DNA of 64,000 nucleotides, taken from the NCBI RefSeq assembly GCF_001704415.2, contig NC_030820.1, positions 43,382,036 to 43,446,035 on the forward strand. Reading direction: 5' to 3'. This stretch comes from Capra hircus (taxonomy: Eukaryota; Chordata; Mammalia; Artiodactyla; Bovidae). Of the stretch, positions 45,139-56,683 are shown piece after piece (position 1 is the first letter of the stretch; each line of letters starts with the position of its first letter). A model generated the notes under the pieces. The model made no database searches and was not told the origin of the DNA. It saw only the letters and a program-made list of their open reading frames with translations. Both the position numbers and the translations under genes were made by a program.

Positions 45139-46319
45139 CTCAAAACATTAAAATCTAAAACAATTTATATTCTTTACCTCAACTTCATTCAAGTCAAGGC
45201 ATATTTGAGGTGGGTTGGGAAGTGAAAGAGGAAGAAAAATAACAGGTTTAACAATAAACCATGATGGTGACTTAGCATGAGGCATATTGTCTGTGAGCAC
45301 ATTTGTATTGTCACAATTATACAAAACACATTTTCACTGTCTAGGTTTGTTAGACATTCCTGGATACCTACAGTGTCACTACGCGGCAAGTGAAATCTTA
45401 AATTCTATTTACTCATAAACCACATTGTTTTCTACATTTGTAAATGCAATTTGCGTAACAATAGAAACTTGTTAACTGAGCCTCTGTCTGTAGTCACTGG
45501 GAAGTAAACTGTGCATGGGAGGGGGTGGTTTAAATAATGAAGACAGAGTGGGCTTCCGTTTTTCTACTAATTTACATTTTCACAAGGAAGATCAGACACA
45601 GCACAAATTATAGGCAAACGTTTGCCTAGACAGTTACTTTAGGTTTGTAATTAGCATGTAATTGAAGTTTCCAGAAAACATGTTCTCTATGGCTTAAGGT
45701 TAGGGTTTTTTTTTTTTTTTTTTAGTTACAGAGTTAAGAAATTGTAAAAAAGACATGAATAAGAATTAAAAATTTAATTGATCAGATATACTAAGAATTT
45801 GTTTATTCATCTGATAAAGCCCTTGAATCATGGGGGTCAATCCTTGTATTGCTTTTCATGTGAAATGGTGTTAAAACAACTCGATACCACAGTGTTCAGA
45901 AGGCCTTAACCAGGCATTCAGCATTAGAGTGGAACTGTTCATAAACTCAAAACCACTGAAGAAGAGGAAGCTGTCTGTTGAATATAAACTGCCCTAAAGT
46001 CACAGTTTCCAGGAAACATGATTGCAGAATGAGGAGTGTCGCACTGTAAGACTGTCCTCTGACAGTGAGACACCACCGCCAGGCTCAGGGCCAGCACTGA
46101 GCCTCCCGCAGCCCACGCCTCACTCCCAGCAGGTGAACATCTTTAACAAATGTGCAGGAAGCTCCTCCTTTACAGTGACCTCAGACATGGGCTGTTAGAA
46201 ACAGCATGATGTTTTGGACAGATCCCTAATCAGAGTTTAAAACTGTCCAGTTGTCTTAGTGCTAAGAAGGCCTGCTGCCTGGTCATAGAGTAACCTCACT
46301 GACTTAAAGCTAAAGGTCC
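45139..46319. other. non-genic DNA
   Basis: Mostly AT-rich with a T17 run at 45707-45723. The part 46.07-46.14 kb is GC-rich and CpG-containing. No repeat or gene recognised. Confidence 0.4.
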
Positions 46320-46500
46320 AATTGCCAAATGCCAGGCTTGATACTAGGTGCACAGTTGTGCATTTACCCATCTAGGAATGGCGATCACAGGAACTTTATA
46401 TTTTACTGACATTATCTACATCTTACAGATAGGAAAGCTGAGGCTCAGAGAGGTTACAAACAGAAATGTGGAGATCTCAGCTAGGAAGTGAGGGAACTGG
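46320..46500 (+). repeat. MIR SINE relic
   Basis: 'aaatgccaggcttgatacta', then 'acattatctacatcttacag', 'ataggaaagctgaggctcag' and 'agaggttacaaacag' follow the MIR order closely. One of the better preserved MIRs in the window. Confidence 0.75.
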
Positions 46501-47381
46501 CCAGCAGAGTCTTTTCAGTACATCTGCTGGTTTCATGAAAACTGTATATTACCAACATGGGAATTTCAACAATTTGCTCCATCGGATAAGGAATCTGTAA
46601 AAATCTTTAACTGTCTCTTTGCTACCATGTTCCCAAACACACATAGCACTCTCCTCTGAGCTAGCCACATCCTCTAAGAGACCTGGAACCAACATTGAGT
46701 TCTCAAAACCACGTGTGTTTCCGCTATCTCCTTCTATCCATCTTTTTCAAAGCCCTGTGTGGTACTCCTGTTCCATATATATCAGCAGGCAGACCAGAAT
46801 CACATTCAGCAGGAGCTCAGCTTGGATTACAGATGTGCTGACTCAATCAAAACTCTCAAACTCAACAGCTTCCCTTTAAAAGAAAGTGTAACACTTCAAG
46901 GGAAGTGCAATTTCAGCCATCACTTCATCTAGTACAATATGAAGCTGTAGTAATGTCCAGTTGGATTAAGAAAAGGGAATACTCTGTTTAATTTTCCAAG
47001 CAAGTGACCTGTGATCCTGCTTTAAATTAAAGTTTCTAGGAGGTATTTTCTTGTTTATCAGTGCTTAAGACTCACTTTTTTTTCCCCCTGGGAAATCTTC
47101 CACCAAATATAATTACTAACATTGTATGCTAGACTGAAATGATGAAATAAAAATCAATTATGCAATTCAAAATGAATGTTCTGCTACTTTTACAAGAGGA
47201 ATTTTTTTTGTAGCAATGTTCCCTATTCAGTGAGGAGGAGAGAGAGAACAAATAAAAACCCATCCTTCAGTTTACCAATTAGAAGGCACAGTCGTGACTA
47301 TTTCCAACAGTAAAGCCCATTGCCTAGAAAACTATACTGTGCAAATAAGAGGAGCTAAGAAGGTCAATGGGAGGTACCTCC
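46501..47381. other. non-genic DNA
   Basis: An 86-codon frame (46619-46879) in a C-rich part has no domain and may be an L2 relic. The rest is AT-rich and unrecognised. Confidence 0.35.
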
Positions 47382-47392
47382 AAAGCTTATTT

Positions 47393-48639
47393 CAGTTCAG
47401 TCCAGTTCAGTCGCTCAATCGTGTCCAACTCTTTGCAACCCCATGAATCACAGCACGCCAGGCCTTCCTGTCCATCACCAACTCCCGCAGTTCACTCAAA
47501 CTCACGTCCATCGAGTCAGTGATGCCATCCAGCCATCTCATCCTCTGTCATCCCCTTCTCCTCCTGCCCCCAATCCCTCCCAGCATCAGAGTCTTTCCAA
47601 TGAGTCAACTCTTTGCATGAGGTGGCTAAAATATGGAGTTTCAGCTTTAGCATCAGTCCTCCCAATGAACATCCAGGACTGATCTCCTTTAGAATGGATC
47701 GGTTGGATTGCCTTGCAGTCCAAGGGACTCTCAAGAGTCTTCTTTAACACCACAGTTCAAAAGCATCAGTTCTTTGGCACTCAGCTTTCTTCACAGTCTA
47801 ACTCTCACATCCATACAAGACCACTGGAAAAACTATAGCTTTGACTAGACAGACCTTTTTTAACAAAGTAATGCCTCTGCTTTTTAACATGCTGTCTAGG
47901 TTGGTCATAACTTTCCTTCCAAGTAGCGTCTTTTAATTTCATGGCTGCAGTCACCATCTGCAGTGATTTTGGAGCCCCAAAAAATAAAGTCTGACTCTGT
48001 TTCCACTGTTTCCCCATCTATTTCCCATGAAGTGATGGGACCGGATGCCATGATCTTAGTTTTCTGAATGTTGAGCTTTAAGCCAACTTTTTCACTCTCC
48101 TCTTTCACTTTCATTAAGAGGCTTTTTAGTTCTGCTTCACTTTCTGCCATAAGGGTGGTGTCATCTGCATATCAGAGGTTATTGATACTTCTCCTGGCAA
48201 TCTTGATTCCAGCTTGTGCTTCTTCCAGCCCAGCTTTTCTCATGATGTACTCTGCATAGAAGTTAAATAAGCAGGGGAACAATACAGCCCTGATGTACTC
48301 CTTTTCCTGTTTGGAACCACTCTGTTGTTTCATGTCCAGTTCTAACTCTTGCTTCCTGACCTGCATATAGGTTTCTCAAGAGGTATTCCCATCTCTTTCA
48401 GAATTTTCCACAGTTTATTGTGATCCACACAGTCAAAGGCTTTGGCATAGTCAATAAAGCAGAGATAGATATTTTTCTGGAACTCTCTTGCTTTTTCCAT
48501 GATCCAGAAGATGTTGGTAATTTGATCTCTGGTTCCTCTGCCTTTTCTAAAACCAGCTTGAACACCTGGAAGTTCGCGGTTCACGTATTGCTGAAGCCTG
48601 GCTTGGAGAATTTTGAGCATTACTTTACTAGCATGTGAG
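47393..48639 (-). mobile_element. BovB (RTE) LINE, 1.25 kb, broken reverse transcriptase
   Basis: The longest BovB copy here, flanked by perfect 11-bp target copies 'aaagcttattt' (47382-47392 and 48640-48650), so it is one 5'-truncated insertion. Reading the reverse strand, the frame at 48342-48620 covers the first part of the reverse-transcriptase domain, with 'FIDYAKAFDCVDH' containing the first catalytic Asp. A frameshift follows near 48350. The second catalytic motif YADD (48160-48171) is present but directly preceded by a stop codon (48172-48174). Later segments ('GSKITADGDCSHEIKRR', 'VPWTARQSNRSILKEISPG') lie in further broken frames. The endonuclease domain is absent. It is an inactive relic. 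Confidence 0.97.
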
Positions 48640-48672
48640 AAAGCTTATTTAGAATATGCTATTGTTATTTTT

Positions 48673-48885
48673 GGGTTTTCCTAGTGGGTCAGTGGTAAAG
48701 AATTCACCTGCAGTGCAGGATATGAGGGTTTGATCCCTGGGTTGGGAAGATCCCCTGGAAAAGGAAATGGCAACTCACTCCAGTATTCTTGCCTGGGGAA
48801 TCCCATGGTCAGAGGAGCCTGGCATGCTACAGTCCATGGGATTGCAAAAGAGTTGGATAACTTAGTGACTAAACAACTACAACAC
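48673..48885 (+). mobile_element. Bov-tA SINE
   Basis: Forward copy from 'gggttttcctagtgggtcag' to 'taacttagtgactaaacaac'. Identical 10-bp target copies 'tgttattttt' at 48663-48672 and 48886-48895. It lies only 22 bp from the right target copy of the BovB. Confidence 0.95.
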
Positions 48886-50104
48886 TGTTATTTTTACTAC
48901 TCTATTGCCACCACTATCCCTAGTGAAACCTAAGGACAACTGTTAGAATAATTGTTTTGCTTTGCTTCAGTATCTTCTGTATAAAAACCTTTCCCCAAAT
49001 CTTTCCTATGGAGTTCTCCTAAACACCTTTGGTTTGGTGCTGCACAATTTGAACTGATGCAAGCTCAAACTCTTGAAAAAAATTGTAACATGCCTTATTT
49101 CTCAATGCTATTAATCGACCACTTTCCAAAACAGTGATTTCACGCTTTATGAATGGCAGCCCACTGAGAAGGAGCAAAACTTTCCATATTGCAAAATCCA
49201 GATTCTCCAATTTTCCCTAGAAAAAGACATCAGTGAAGCACAAGAAAATATCAAGTCAAAGACATTTTAGATAGATAATGCTAAAATGGTTTTTTATAAC
49301 AAGATAAGGAGGATGAATAATTTTTGCCTTACATGTGCACGTTAATGGGGCAGTTAATTAAAACTGATAAAACATGATGAAAATATGCAAGATGACACCC
49401 CACAATACGCATTAACCAAGTCACAACAATTAACTTGAAAATGATGAATGTACATTATTTAGCATAAAAAGGGAGCCGTCATTTCAAACTCTTACTCAAG
49501 ATATTATTGATACAAACACAGCCACAGTGTATTTTCTCTTGATATTCTGCAGATGTATCTGTAGGTATTCCTCCATGCTCTTGAGAAAGAAACACTGAAT
49601 TCTCTCCCAGTTGGTAAAGTAGCCAGATTTTCCAGTAGACCAGTTCATTGAAATCCTCTAAAATTCCAGAAATGTGCTAATTTTGGTTCAATAATAATAC
49701 ATTTTAACAAACTTTAATAACTTGGTGATTAAGTTCTGAATGAATAGACCTCATTCTATTCGTTTAGAATAGGAACACCCTTTAGAAGGATCATGAGTCG
49801 AATTAGGTTATTTGCTGACAATCATACAAGATGGGAGTGTTTGGCACAGCTATTTCACCATATGTTTTATAATTCTTAAAATGTCATCCAAGGAGGAAAG
49901 AAATTGTGTAGACTGCCATGAGATGATAATTGCCTTTTTGGAGGAGAATGCATAGTCAAGAACCAGATCCATATCAAAAAATGAAACATGCTTTATATTA
50001 TCCCCCTACATTGATCACATCTACCAAATTATTTTGTGAAGTCACAATCAGGAAATAAGTTTTTAATACAAAAGTCTTAGCCATCCAATTGCTTCAAAAA
50101 AATG

Positions 50105-50128
50105 TTTTTTTTTTTTTTTTTTTTTTTT
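50105..50128. repeat. (T)24 homopolymer
   Basis: Uninterrupted run of 24 T. It could be the reversed A tail of a lost or unrecognised retroposed sequence to its right. Confidence 0.9.
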
Positions 50129-50762
50129 CCTGGACAGAGGAAGGAAATGGGTGACAGGCTTTCCCTTGCTTCTGCAGTACCTACTGGGACCCCTGGTGAC
50201 TGGGCTTTTCTCTTGTCTTAGGTATTGTCTGCTTGTTCAAAGCCCTTGGAAAAGTTTGATTTACAGGAAAAGCTGTGCAGCAATCAGAAAAGAAGACAAA
50301 ATAAGTTACGTCTCAGTGTTAGAGTAAGCCAGTCAAAGGCACAGGAAGAAAAGCGTAGGAGATTGGGAGCTGGAGAAGGTGTTTGCTCCCAGAACAGTTA
50401 CAGAATAGCAACCTCCAGGAGCACCCAAAGAAATGTTGACTCAGGCCAGTCGGTCCCTAGGATTTCAGTAGCTTAGTGCCCAGGTTATAGGAAATGGAAA
50501 AGAAAAGGGCACAGAATTGACAGAATAGTCCCAATGATCACAAGTAGCATTGTCTTTTTTCGGTGCAAAAATTTCCAGCACAGATGTGCCCATGAGAAAA
50601 TTCATCTAAGTAAGAAAATTAGACAGTTCCCAGACACCAGTGAGATAAGGTGTTACTTGTCAGAGCAGGAGCCCTTTGTGAGTGGTGTGGGGGCAGGAGT
50701 GTCAAGAAAGAATAAGAAAACATAAGCATTTTTAAAGCAAAGAAACCAAAAGTAGGGGGAGA

Positions 50763-50804
50763 AAATTTAACAGCTGCTGTTAAATTTCACACTTAAGTGT
50801 GAAA
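50763..50804. promoter_or_regulatory. overlapping double palindrome (E-box type plus T-box type)
   Basis: First palindrome: arms 'aaatttaacagc' (50763-50774) and 'gctgttaaattt' (50776-50787) with one spacer base; it contains CAGCTG, an E-box. Second: a perfect 20-bp palindrome 'tttcacacttaagtgtgaaa' (50785-50804) that shares TTT with the first. The second matches the known palindromic Brachyury/T-box site at 18 of 20 positions, the two differences being symmetric and central; its core CACTTAAGTG also resembles paired NKX2 half-sites. Binding is not shown. Confidence 0.45.
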
Positions 50805-51485
50805 CGTGGGGGAGAGTGAGAGATGTCTGAAGAATAATTTTAGAAATTGTGGATGTGTGAATGACTATGTCACCCCCTGATTCACCACTTCAGGAAGATC
50901 TACAGTAAATAGATGATTTTTCAAGGATGTTGGTCTTAGAATATGATTTCTTTTGAATGTGATGTTGGGCTGAGGCTGATTTTGTCTGGGTTACATATAT
51001 GTTTATTGGGAAAATGTCTGTAAAGAAACATTTCCATGTATGGTAATGACCACAGTCCCCTAAACATAAACTCATCAAATCCTTGCCCCAGGTCAACCAA
51101 TAATTTCATGTGCCCTTATTTTGTTAATGGTGACACTGATTTCCCAGCAACAGAACAATGTCAATAGCCTCCTTGTATTCTCCTGAGATTGCTAGTTTAT
51201 TAGTATTATTATGAGCAGTGAATGGAGAGAGAACTGCTGATGGTTTAGCATTGAATAAGTATATATAATAAGTTCTATTATAACCAACATTAGCTGGTCA
51301 GCATTGATGTGTAGTATGCAAGTTCTTCCAGTAACTGCTTTCATGGAACATTACTATGGCATCATTTTCATACCCCTAGTATATAGCAATATTAGTGAAT
51401 TTAATTCACATCAAAGATCACTTATTACTTATGATATAATAAGTGAAATGTTAAATAAATGCTTCAAACCTTTTATGCCAAGGCT

Positions 51486-51549
51486 AAACAGATTGGTTCA
51501 AAATTGGGAAAGGAGTACGTCAAGGCTGTATATTGTCACCCTGTTTAGA
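51486..51549 (+). mobile_element. isolated internal BovB fragment
   Basis: About 60 bp: 'attgggaaaggagtacgtca' and 'aggctgtatattgtcaccct' match the BovB reverse-transcriptase segment encoding GKGVRQGCILSPC (between the two catalytic Asp motifs). Sequence on either side is not BovB, so this is neither a normal 5'-truncated copy nor a full one. Confidence 0.75.
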
Positions 51550-51880
51550 AATATGCTGTTAGATATTTCTAGAATGCCCAGTTCCTAATCAATCAATTAC
51601 TGCTTCATAATCTTGGTTATTGGTTCCTATTGGAACTTACCTAATGTAGAAGTAGAGAAGCCAGAAGTGATACAGGAGCTGCAGAGGAAATTAACTCAAT
51701 TTATATTTGGCAAATTGGTCACAAACATCGTTTTCAGGCATAAAAGCAGTATATATAAAACATGAAAAAGAGAAGAAAGGTTAAAATCAATGGGTAGATA
51801 AGAGATAGACACTTTCCTACATGAGGATAAATAAAACTGTTTTAGTTAGAAAAGTTCATGATTGTAATAAAAGTGATGTA
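51550..51880. other. non-genic DNA
   Basis: AT-rich, nothing recognised. Confidence 0.4.
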
Positions 51881-51988
51881 AATTGGTAGCCATTTCCTTC
51901 TCCATAGGATCTTCCTGACCCAGGGATTGAATCTGGGTCTCCCAGATTGCAGGCAAATTCTTTACAGACTGAGTCACCAGAAAAGCCA
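51881..51988 (-). mobile_element. Bov-tA SINE, head half only
   Basis: Reverse copy covering the tRNA-derived head and the first part of the body: 'gccatttccttctccatagg' to 'cagactgagtcaccagaaaa'. The 3' half is missing. Confidence 0.9.
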
Positions 51989-52086
51989 ACTTTTATTAAA
52001 AAATATACAAGCAAGAAAATCAGTTGGTCTTCATATAAATAAGGAGCCAAAGACTTGCGTTTTTAAAAGACTAGTTTGATCCTAAA

Positions 52087-52089
<3 letters not shown>

Positions 52090-52129
<40 letters not shown>

Positions 52130-52326
52130 GTTAGTTGCTCAGTCATGTCTGACTCTTTGTGACCACATGGACTGTAGCCCACCAGGCTCCTCTGTCCATG
52201 GAATCCTCCAGACAAGAATAGTAAAGTAGGTTGCCATTTCTTTCTCCAGGGGATCTTACCGACCAGGGATCAAACTTGGTTCTCTCACATTGCAGACAGA
52301 TTCTTTACTATCTGAGCCACCAAAAT
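52090..52326 (-). mobile_element. Bov-tA SINE with (GT)19 tail and perfect target duplication
   Basis: The (GT)19 tract 52091-52128 directly joins the SINE 3' end 'gttagttgctcagtcatgtc'; the head lies at the right edge. Identical 11-bp target copies 'atcctaaagca' at 52079-52089 and 52327-52337 enclose both, showing that the microsatellite grew from the SINE tail. Confidence 0.97.
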
Positions 52327-52337
52327 ATCCTAAAGCA

Positions 52338-53574
52338 TATTCTACTTCAAAGCGTATTTGCTTTTTTTTCCAACCTATAAACTCACTGATCCAATGTAAT
52401 CATTCTTACAGAATAGTGACGTGAAAATAGTTTTTATAAAAGAACAGGTGTAAAATTATCAGGAATGGCAATTTCTTTTGAGGGATTAATACATTGATTT
52501 CATGATGGCATGCTATGGAGAAAGAAAGAGGGAAAGATAGAGATAGATAGGTTGAAGAATAGATAGACAAAGAGAGACCAACAGAAAGATGAGCGGTGGA
52601 GAGAGAGAGGAAAAAAAAGAGAGAGAGACAGAGGCAGAGTCTTAATGGTTCTCATTAAATCAGAAATCAGAACAAAGACTGAAAAATTGACAATAATGCA
52701 CGTTGGTTGGTTTCTGCTCTGAAATTAGCAGAACTGGCAGCTGACATGTCATCTATTTCAAAGTCATTGCAGGCAGAGAGGTTCCTAACTTCAGTGAAGG
52801 TAAGGCTTTTAGCAAATCTCTTGCATATGATCAATGATTGTTTAAGAATTACAGGCTGAAGATAATCACCCTGTACGATCCATTAGCGTTGGGGCCTTTT
52901 TTCCCTAAATGCTTTTAGAAATAGGAAGGGCATCATATTAATTCTGCTTGATATTTCATTAGTTTCATGTCACTTGTTTCATTAGTTATATGCTATTTCA
53001 CATTGGTGTCAATGACACAATGCTAATTTCTTGACATGTACTTTTTTATGGTCTTCATGAATTGTGCTCATTATGGAAAATGGGCTGAATTTTTTATTGG
53101 TTTATCCTGAATGAATGATTATAGTGAAATAATTCACTTTGGAATTGTTGCCAAGAAGATTCTTTGCAAAAGCGTGTATATTGCTGCAGAAATTATTGAG
53201 TACAAAAATTTACAGTATTTGAGAGACAATAAATACTAATGACATAGTTACCATCTTCACTGAAATTCACTTCCCTGACTACTGTCTTAGAAAATAAAAG
53301 CAATTTTTACAATCTGATCTAATTCAAAAGACTCTTACTTTAAAAAATTGCCAACATCAGTGACATTTTAGAAAGTGGAAGAAAGGCTTTGAAGAATTTA
53401 GTATGATAACTTTGCTTATAAAATATATGAACAAAATTTGGCATCAGTATTTAGAAGGATATAAAATTGTTGCAGTGCATTAAAACCTTGGAATAGTAAC
53501 TATACTGGAAAACATTTTGGCTGTTCAATAAAATATTAAAGAGTTGTTTTATGACTTAATCCATAGAATTGAAA
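52338..53574. other. non-genic DNA with a purine-rich tract
   Basis: 52516-52640 is GA/GATA-rich low-complexity sequence. The rest is AT-rich with no repeat or gene recognised. Confidence 0.45.
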
Positions 53575-54075
53575 CTGTAAGCCCACACAAAAGCTAATAC
53601 ATGCATGTGAATTGCGGCATTATTCTTAATCACCAAAGAGTAAAAATAACACTAGCAGTTATCAGTGAGTAAATGGAAAATCAGAAAACGGTGTGTCAAT
53701 ATGATGAAATATTATGTAGCTATAAAAAGGAATGAAGTACTCATACATGGGACAACATGGATGGACCTTGAAAATGTTATGCTAAGTGAATACAGTCAAA
53801 CACGGATAGCTATGCATTGTTTGATTCCATTTTTATGAAATATCCAAAGCAGGCAAATCTATGAAGGTAGAAAGTATATTGGTGATTCCCAGCTACTGGG
53901 AAGGGAGGTGAACAGGGCTTGACTAACTGCCAGTGGGCGTGTAGTTTCTGTTTGGGCGATAAAAATAATCTTACATTTGACAGTGGTGTTGACTGCAAAA
54001 TCCACCTAATTTTATGCCTAAAAGGGTGAATTTTACAGTATATAAATTTGTCCTTAAAAGTATACGAACAAGTAA
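53575..54075 (+). repeat. old L1 LINE 3' UTR
   Basis: 'gtaagcccacacaaaagcta', 'taaaaaggaatgaagtactc', 'atggatggaccttgaaaatg', 'agtgaatacagtcaaacacg' and 'tggtgattcccagctactgg' are the standard sequence of landmarks in old mammalian L1 3' ends, forward orientation. Confidence 0.85.
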
Positions 54076-55193
54076 AAATGACTGGAGACTGATTAATATA
54101 AAATAGCTAGAGTTAGGATTCCACTAATATCTTGGTCTTGCATGTTTTCTATTAGTTAGTGTTAAAACAAAACTAAGATTGGGATAGGAGGAGGATTTCT
54201 TTTTTTAGGTCCATACTTGGGTGTGGCTCTGTCCTTCTGGGTTTGTAGAAGTCTGGGAGACACAGAATGTGCAGAAACAGAGGGAGTAAAAATGAAGCAG
54301 AACTAGATATTCGGCAGAATGAAATAGATTTTGTTCTTTAATGCTTGAAAAACACCCCAGATTCCTATTTCTATTTTCCTTTTCTAGACTTCATATCTTT
54401 CTGGTAATTAATTAGAAAAGACACATTTCTCCATTTGAAAGAAAATACCCCCAAATCCCAGAGTCATTTCTATATTAAGGGTAAGTAAATAGATTGTCAG
54501 AGAATAGCCATTACATTGTTATGAGTTGCCAACTGAACTTAAAAGCTATTGGGTTTTGCATTTTGTTTGTGCTTGGCAGAAGCCAGCCCCTTTCTTCAAA
54601 GGAAAAAAAAAAAAACCACAACATCTATAAGGGGTTTATGAGGTTGTCTGAACATCAAAGAGCTCTCATAAAAGTATCTTTGGATGATTTAGATATAAAC
54701 AAATAAAAAAGATTTTAGTTTTCTTCTAATTACTCATGAATTTAACATTTCAAAAGCTAAGGTTTGTGGAGAGGGTAAAGTGGAAAACTACTACATGAAG
54801 ATTTATTTAGAATATTTTGCAAACCTTTGATGGGATAATGAAGAAAAACAATTTTCTTTAAAAGATAAGCATTGCAATGATCAATATGGCTACAATTTCT
54901 TTAAAGATAAGGGCCACTGGAAAGATAATTTACAATTTGACAGCTGAATAAATTTCAACTTGTTGAATTTGAGTTTGAATACTTGCTTTCTTGTTTTTAT
55001 TTGGAACAGGCATAATTAAACTTGAATCCACACAGTGGTCAAAGTTTTCATGCATGAGACAAAAATATGATATATCACTTTCCTCGTCCTAAATTTTCCT
55101 AATAGTTTAAGTAGGAAAATGTGATTTTTTTCTGAATACATTTGGAAAGCTCTATATGGAATTAGAGTTTTGTAAATAATACAGTGAACTTTA
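54076..55193. other. non-genic DNA
   Basis: AT-rich. A12-13 run at about 54603-54614. No repeat or gene recognised. Confidence 0.4.
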
Positions 55194-55205
55194 GTTTGCA
55201 ATATT

Positions 55206-55417
55206 GTTGTTGTATAGTCACTAAGTCGTGCCTGACTCTTTTGTGACTCCATGGAATGTAGTTCTCCAGGCTCCTCTGTCCCTGGGATTTCCCAGGCAAG
55301 AATACTGGAGTGGGTTGCCATTTCCTTCACCAGGGGATCTTCCTGACCCAGGGATCGAACCCTGGTCTCTTGCATTGGTAAGTGGATTCTTTACCATTGA
55401 GCCACCAGGGAAGCTCG
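55206..55417 (-). mobile_element. Bov-tA SINE
   Basis: Reverse copy from 'gttgttgtatagtcactaag' to 'attgagccaccagggaagct'. Target copies 'gtttgcaatatt' (55194-55205) and 'gtttgtaatatt' (55418-55429) differ at one base. Confidence 0.96.
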
Positions 55418-55542
55418 GTTTGTAATATTATGCTACACCAAAAGAACACACTTATTAGATAAACCATATGTTTGATCCAATTACATGCTACTCAATATGA
55501 CTTTTTTTAAATTAAGTGTGAAAGAAGGGAAAAGAATATATT

Positions 55543-55960
55543 AGTCCATTTAGAAAGAGAAAAACAAATACCATATATTAATGAATGTATATATGGAATC
55601 TTGGAAAAGGGGACCGATAAGCCTGTTTACAGGGCAGGAATAGAGACACAGAAGCAGAGAACAAACTTGTGGACACAGCGGGCACAGGAGACGGTGGGAC
55701 AAGCTGAGAGAGTAGTACTCATTTATGTACACTGCCATGTGTAACACAGAAGGCCAGCGGGAAGTTCCTTATAGCACAGGGAACTCAGCTTGGTGCCCTG
55801 TGACCGCCTAGAAGGCTGGGATTGGGGGGTGGGAGGGAGGTTCAAGGGGAAGGGGATATATGTATACTTATAGCTGATTCATGTTGTCATACAGCAGAAA
55901 CTAACACAACCTTGTAAAAGCAATTGTCCTCCAATTAAAAATGAAAATAAAATGAAAAGA
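55543..55960 (+). mobile_element. ruminant L1 3' UTR with G-rich tract
   Basis: 'tagaaagagaaaaacaaata', 'gggcaggaatagagacacag', 'cttgtggacacagcgggcac', a G-rich tract (55818-55854), then 'catacagcagaaactaacac' and 'aattgtcctccaattaaaaa'. 5'-truncated to the UTR. Confidence 0.9.
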
Positions 55961-56649
55961 AATGCACCAGTTAGTTTAATGTATCGGCACATTATGCAAA
56001 TTCTACATGTCAGCCTCAGAGGTCCTTCTACTTCTGAACCACCAGCTATCTGGCACAGTCTGTGTCTGCTGAATGCATCAAGCAAATAACCGATACATAA
56101 TTAGTCATTAAAAGTGTGCTTGCATCAGATTGTAATTGCATTTGTTTTGAGTCAAATGTGCTAAGTGAGAAAATGTATGTGGAAAATTCACTGAAAATTC
56201 CTGACAAGGTAGCAGGAATCTAAGTTGTATACCATTTGGATAATTCATGGATACAAGCAGGATCAAAACCAATAGCAAAAATGTATTTTTGTTGAATATT
56301 GGTAAAAAAAGATTAGATGCAAAATCACTAGAGTGCATTCTCTTTGTAATCTGAGGGTCTGTGATTAGCCTTGTGTATTTGCTGAGGGTCCTGCAGAACA
56401 TTTAATGTATACAATGCATTCTTGCCTCAACCAGAAAGCACGTGTGTCAGACTTTGCTCCTCCTCAATATTCCCAAATCTTCTCCTGCACCGAATCAATG
56501 AGAGTAACAGAATTACGCAATACATGTGAAGGAATGCACGTGTCCAGGCTATTTCTGTTGACTTTACAGGACAGTACAATACTTCCTTAGAATTATTTTT
56601 GCTCAATTTTTCATTCTCACCAAATTCATAGGGATGAACATGTGGTTGA
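55961..56649. other. non-genic DNA
   Basis: Unique-looking; 97- and 78-codon reverse frames have no domain. Confidence 0.4.
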
Positions 56650-56654
56650 TTAGA

Positions 56655-56675
56655 ATATGTCATATGTCATATGTC
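56655..56675. repeat. (ATATGTC)3 tandem repeat
   Basis: Three perfect 7-bp units, within a larger direct repeat of 'ttagaatatgtc' (56650-56661 and 56679-56690), just upstream of the next L1 end. Confidence 0.9.
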
Positions 56676-56683
56676 ATATTAGA

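Larger units (their letters stand above)
48896..51485. other. non-genic DNA, longest repeat-poor stretch
   Basis: About 2.6 kb with no confident mobile element. It holds a T24 run (50105-50128) and the overlapping palindromes at 50763-50804. Frames of 63-94 codons at 50225-50476, 50534-50725 and 51304-51588 show no domain. Confidence 0.4.

Noticed and set aside
48342..48620. Reverse-transcriptase-like frame as a possible gene or retron
   Set aside because: It is plainly BovB LINE sequence with a frameshift, a stop before YADD and clean target duplications; not a host gene or bacterial system.
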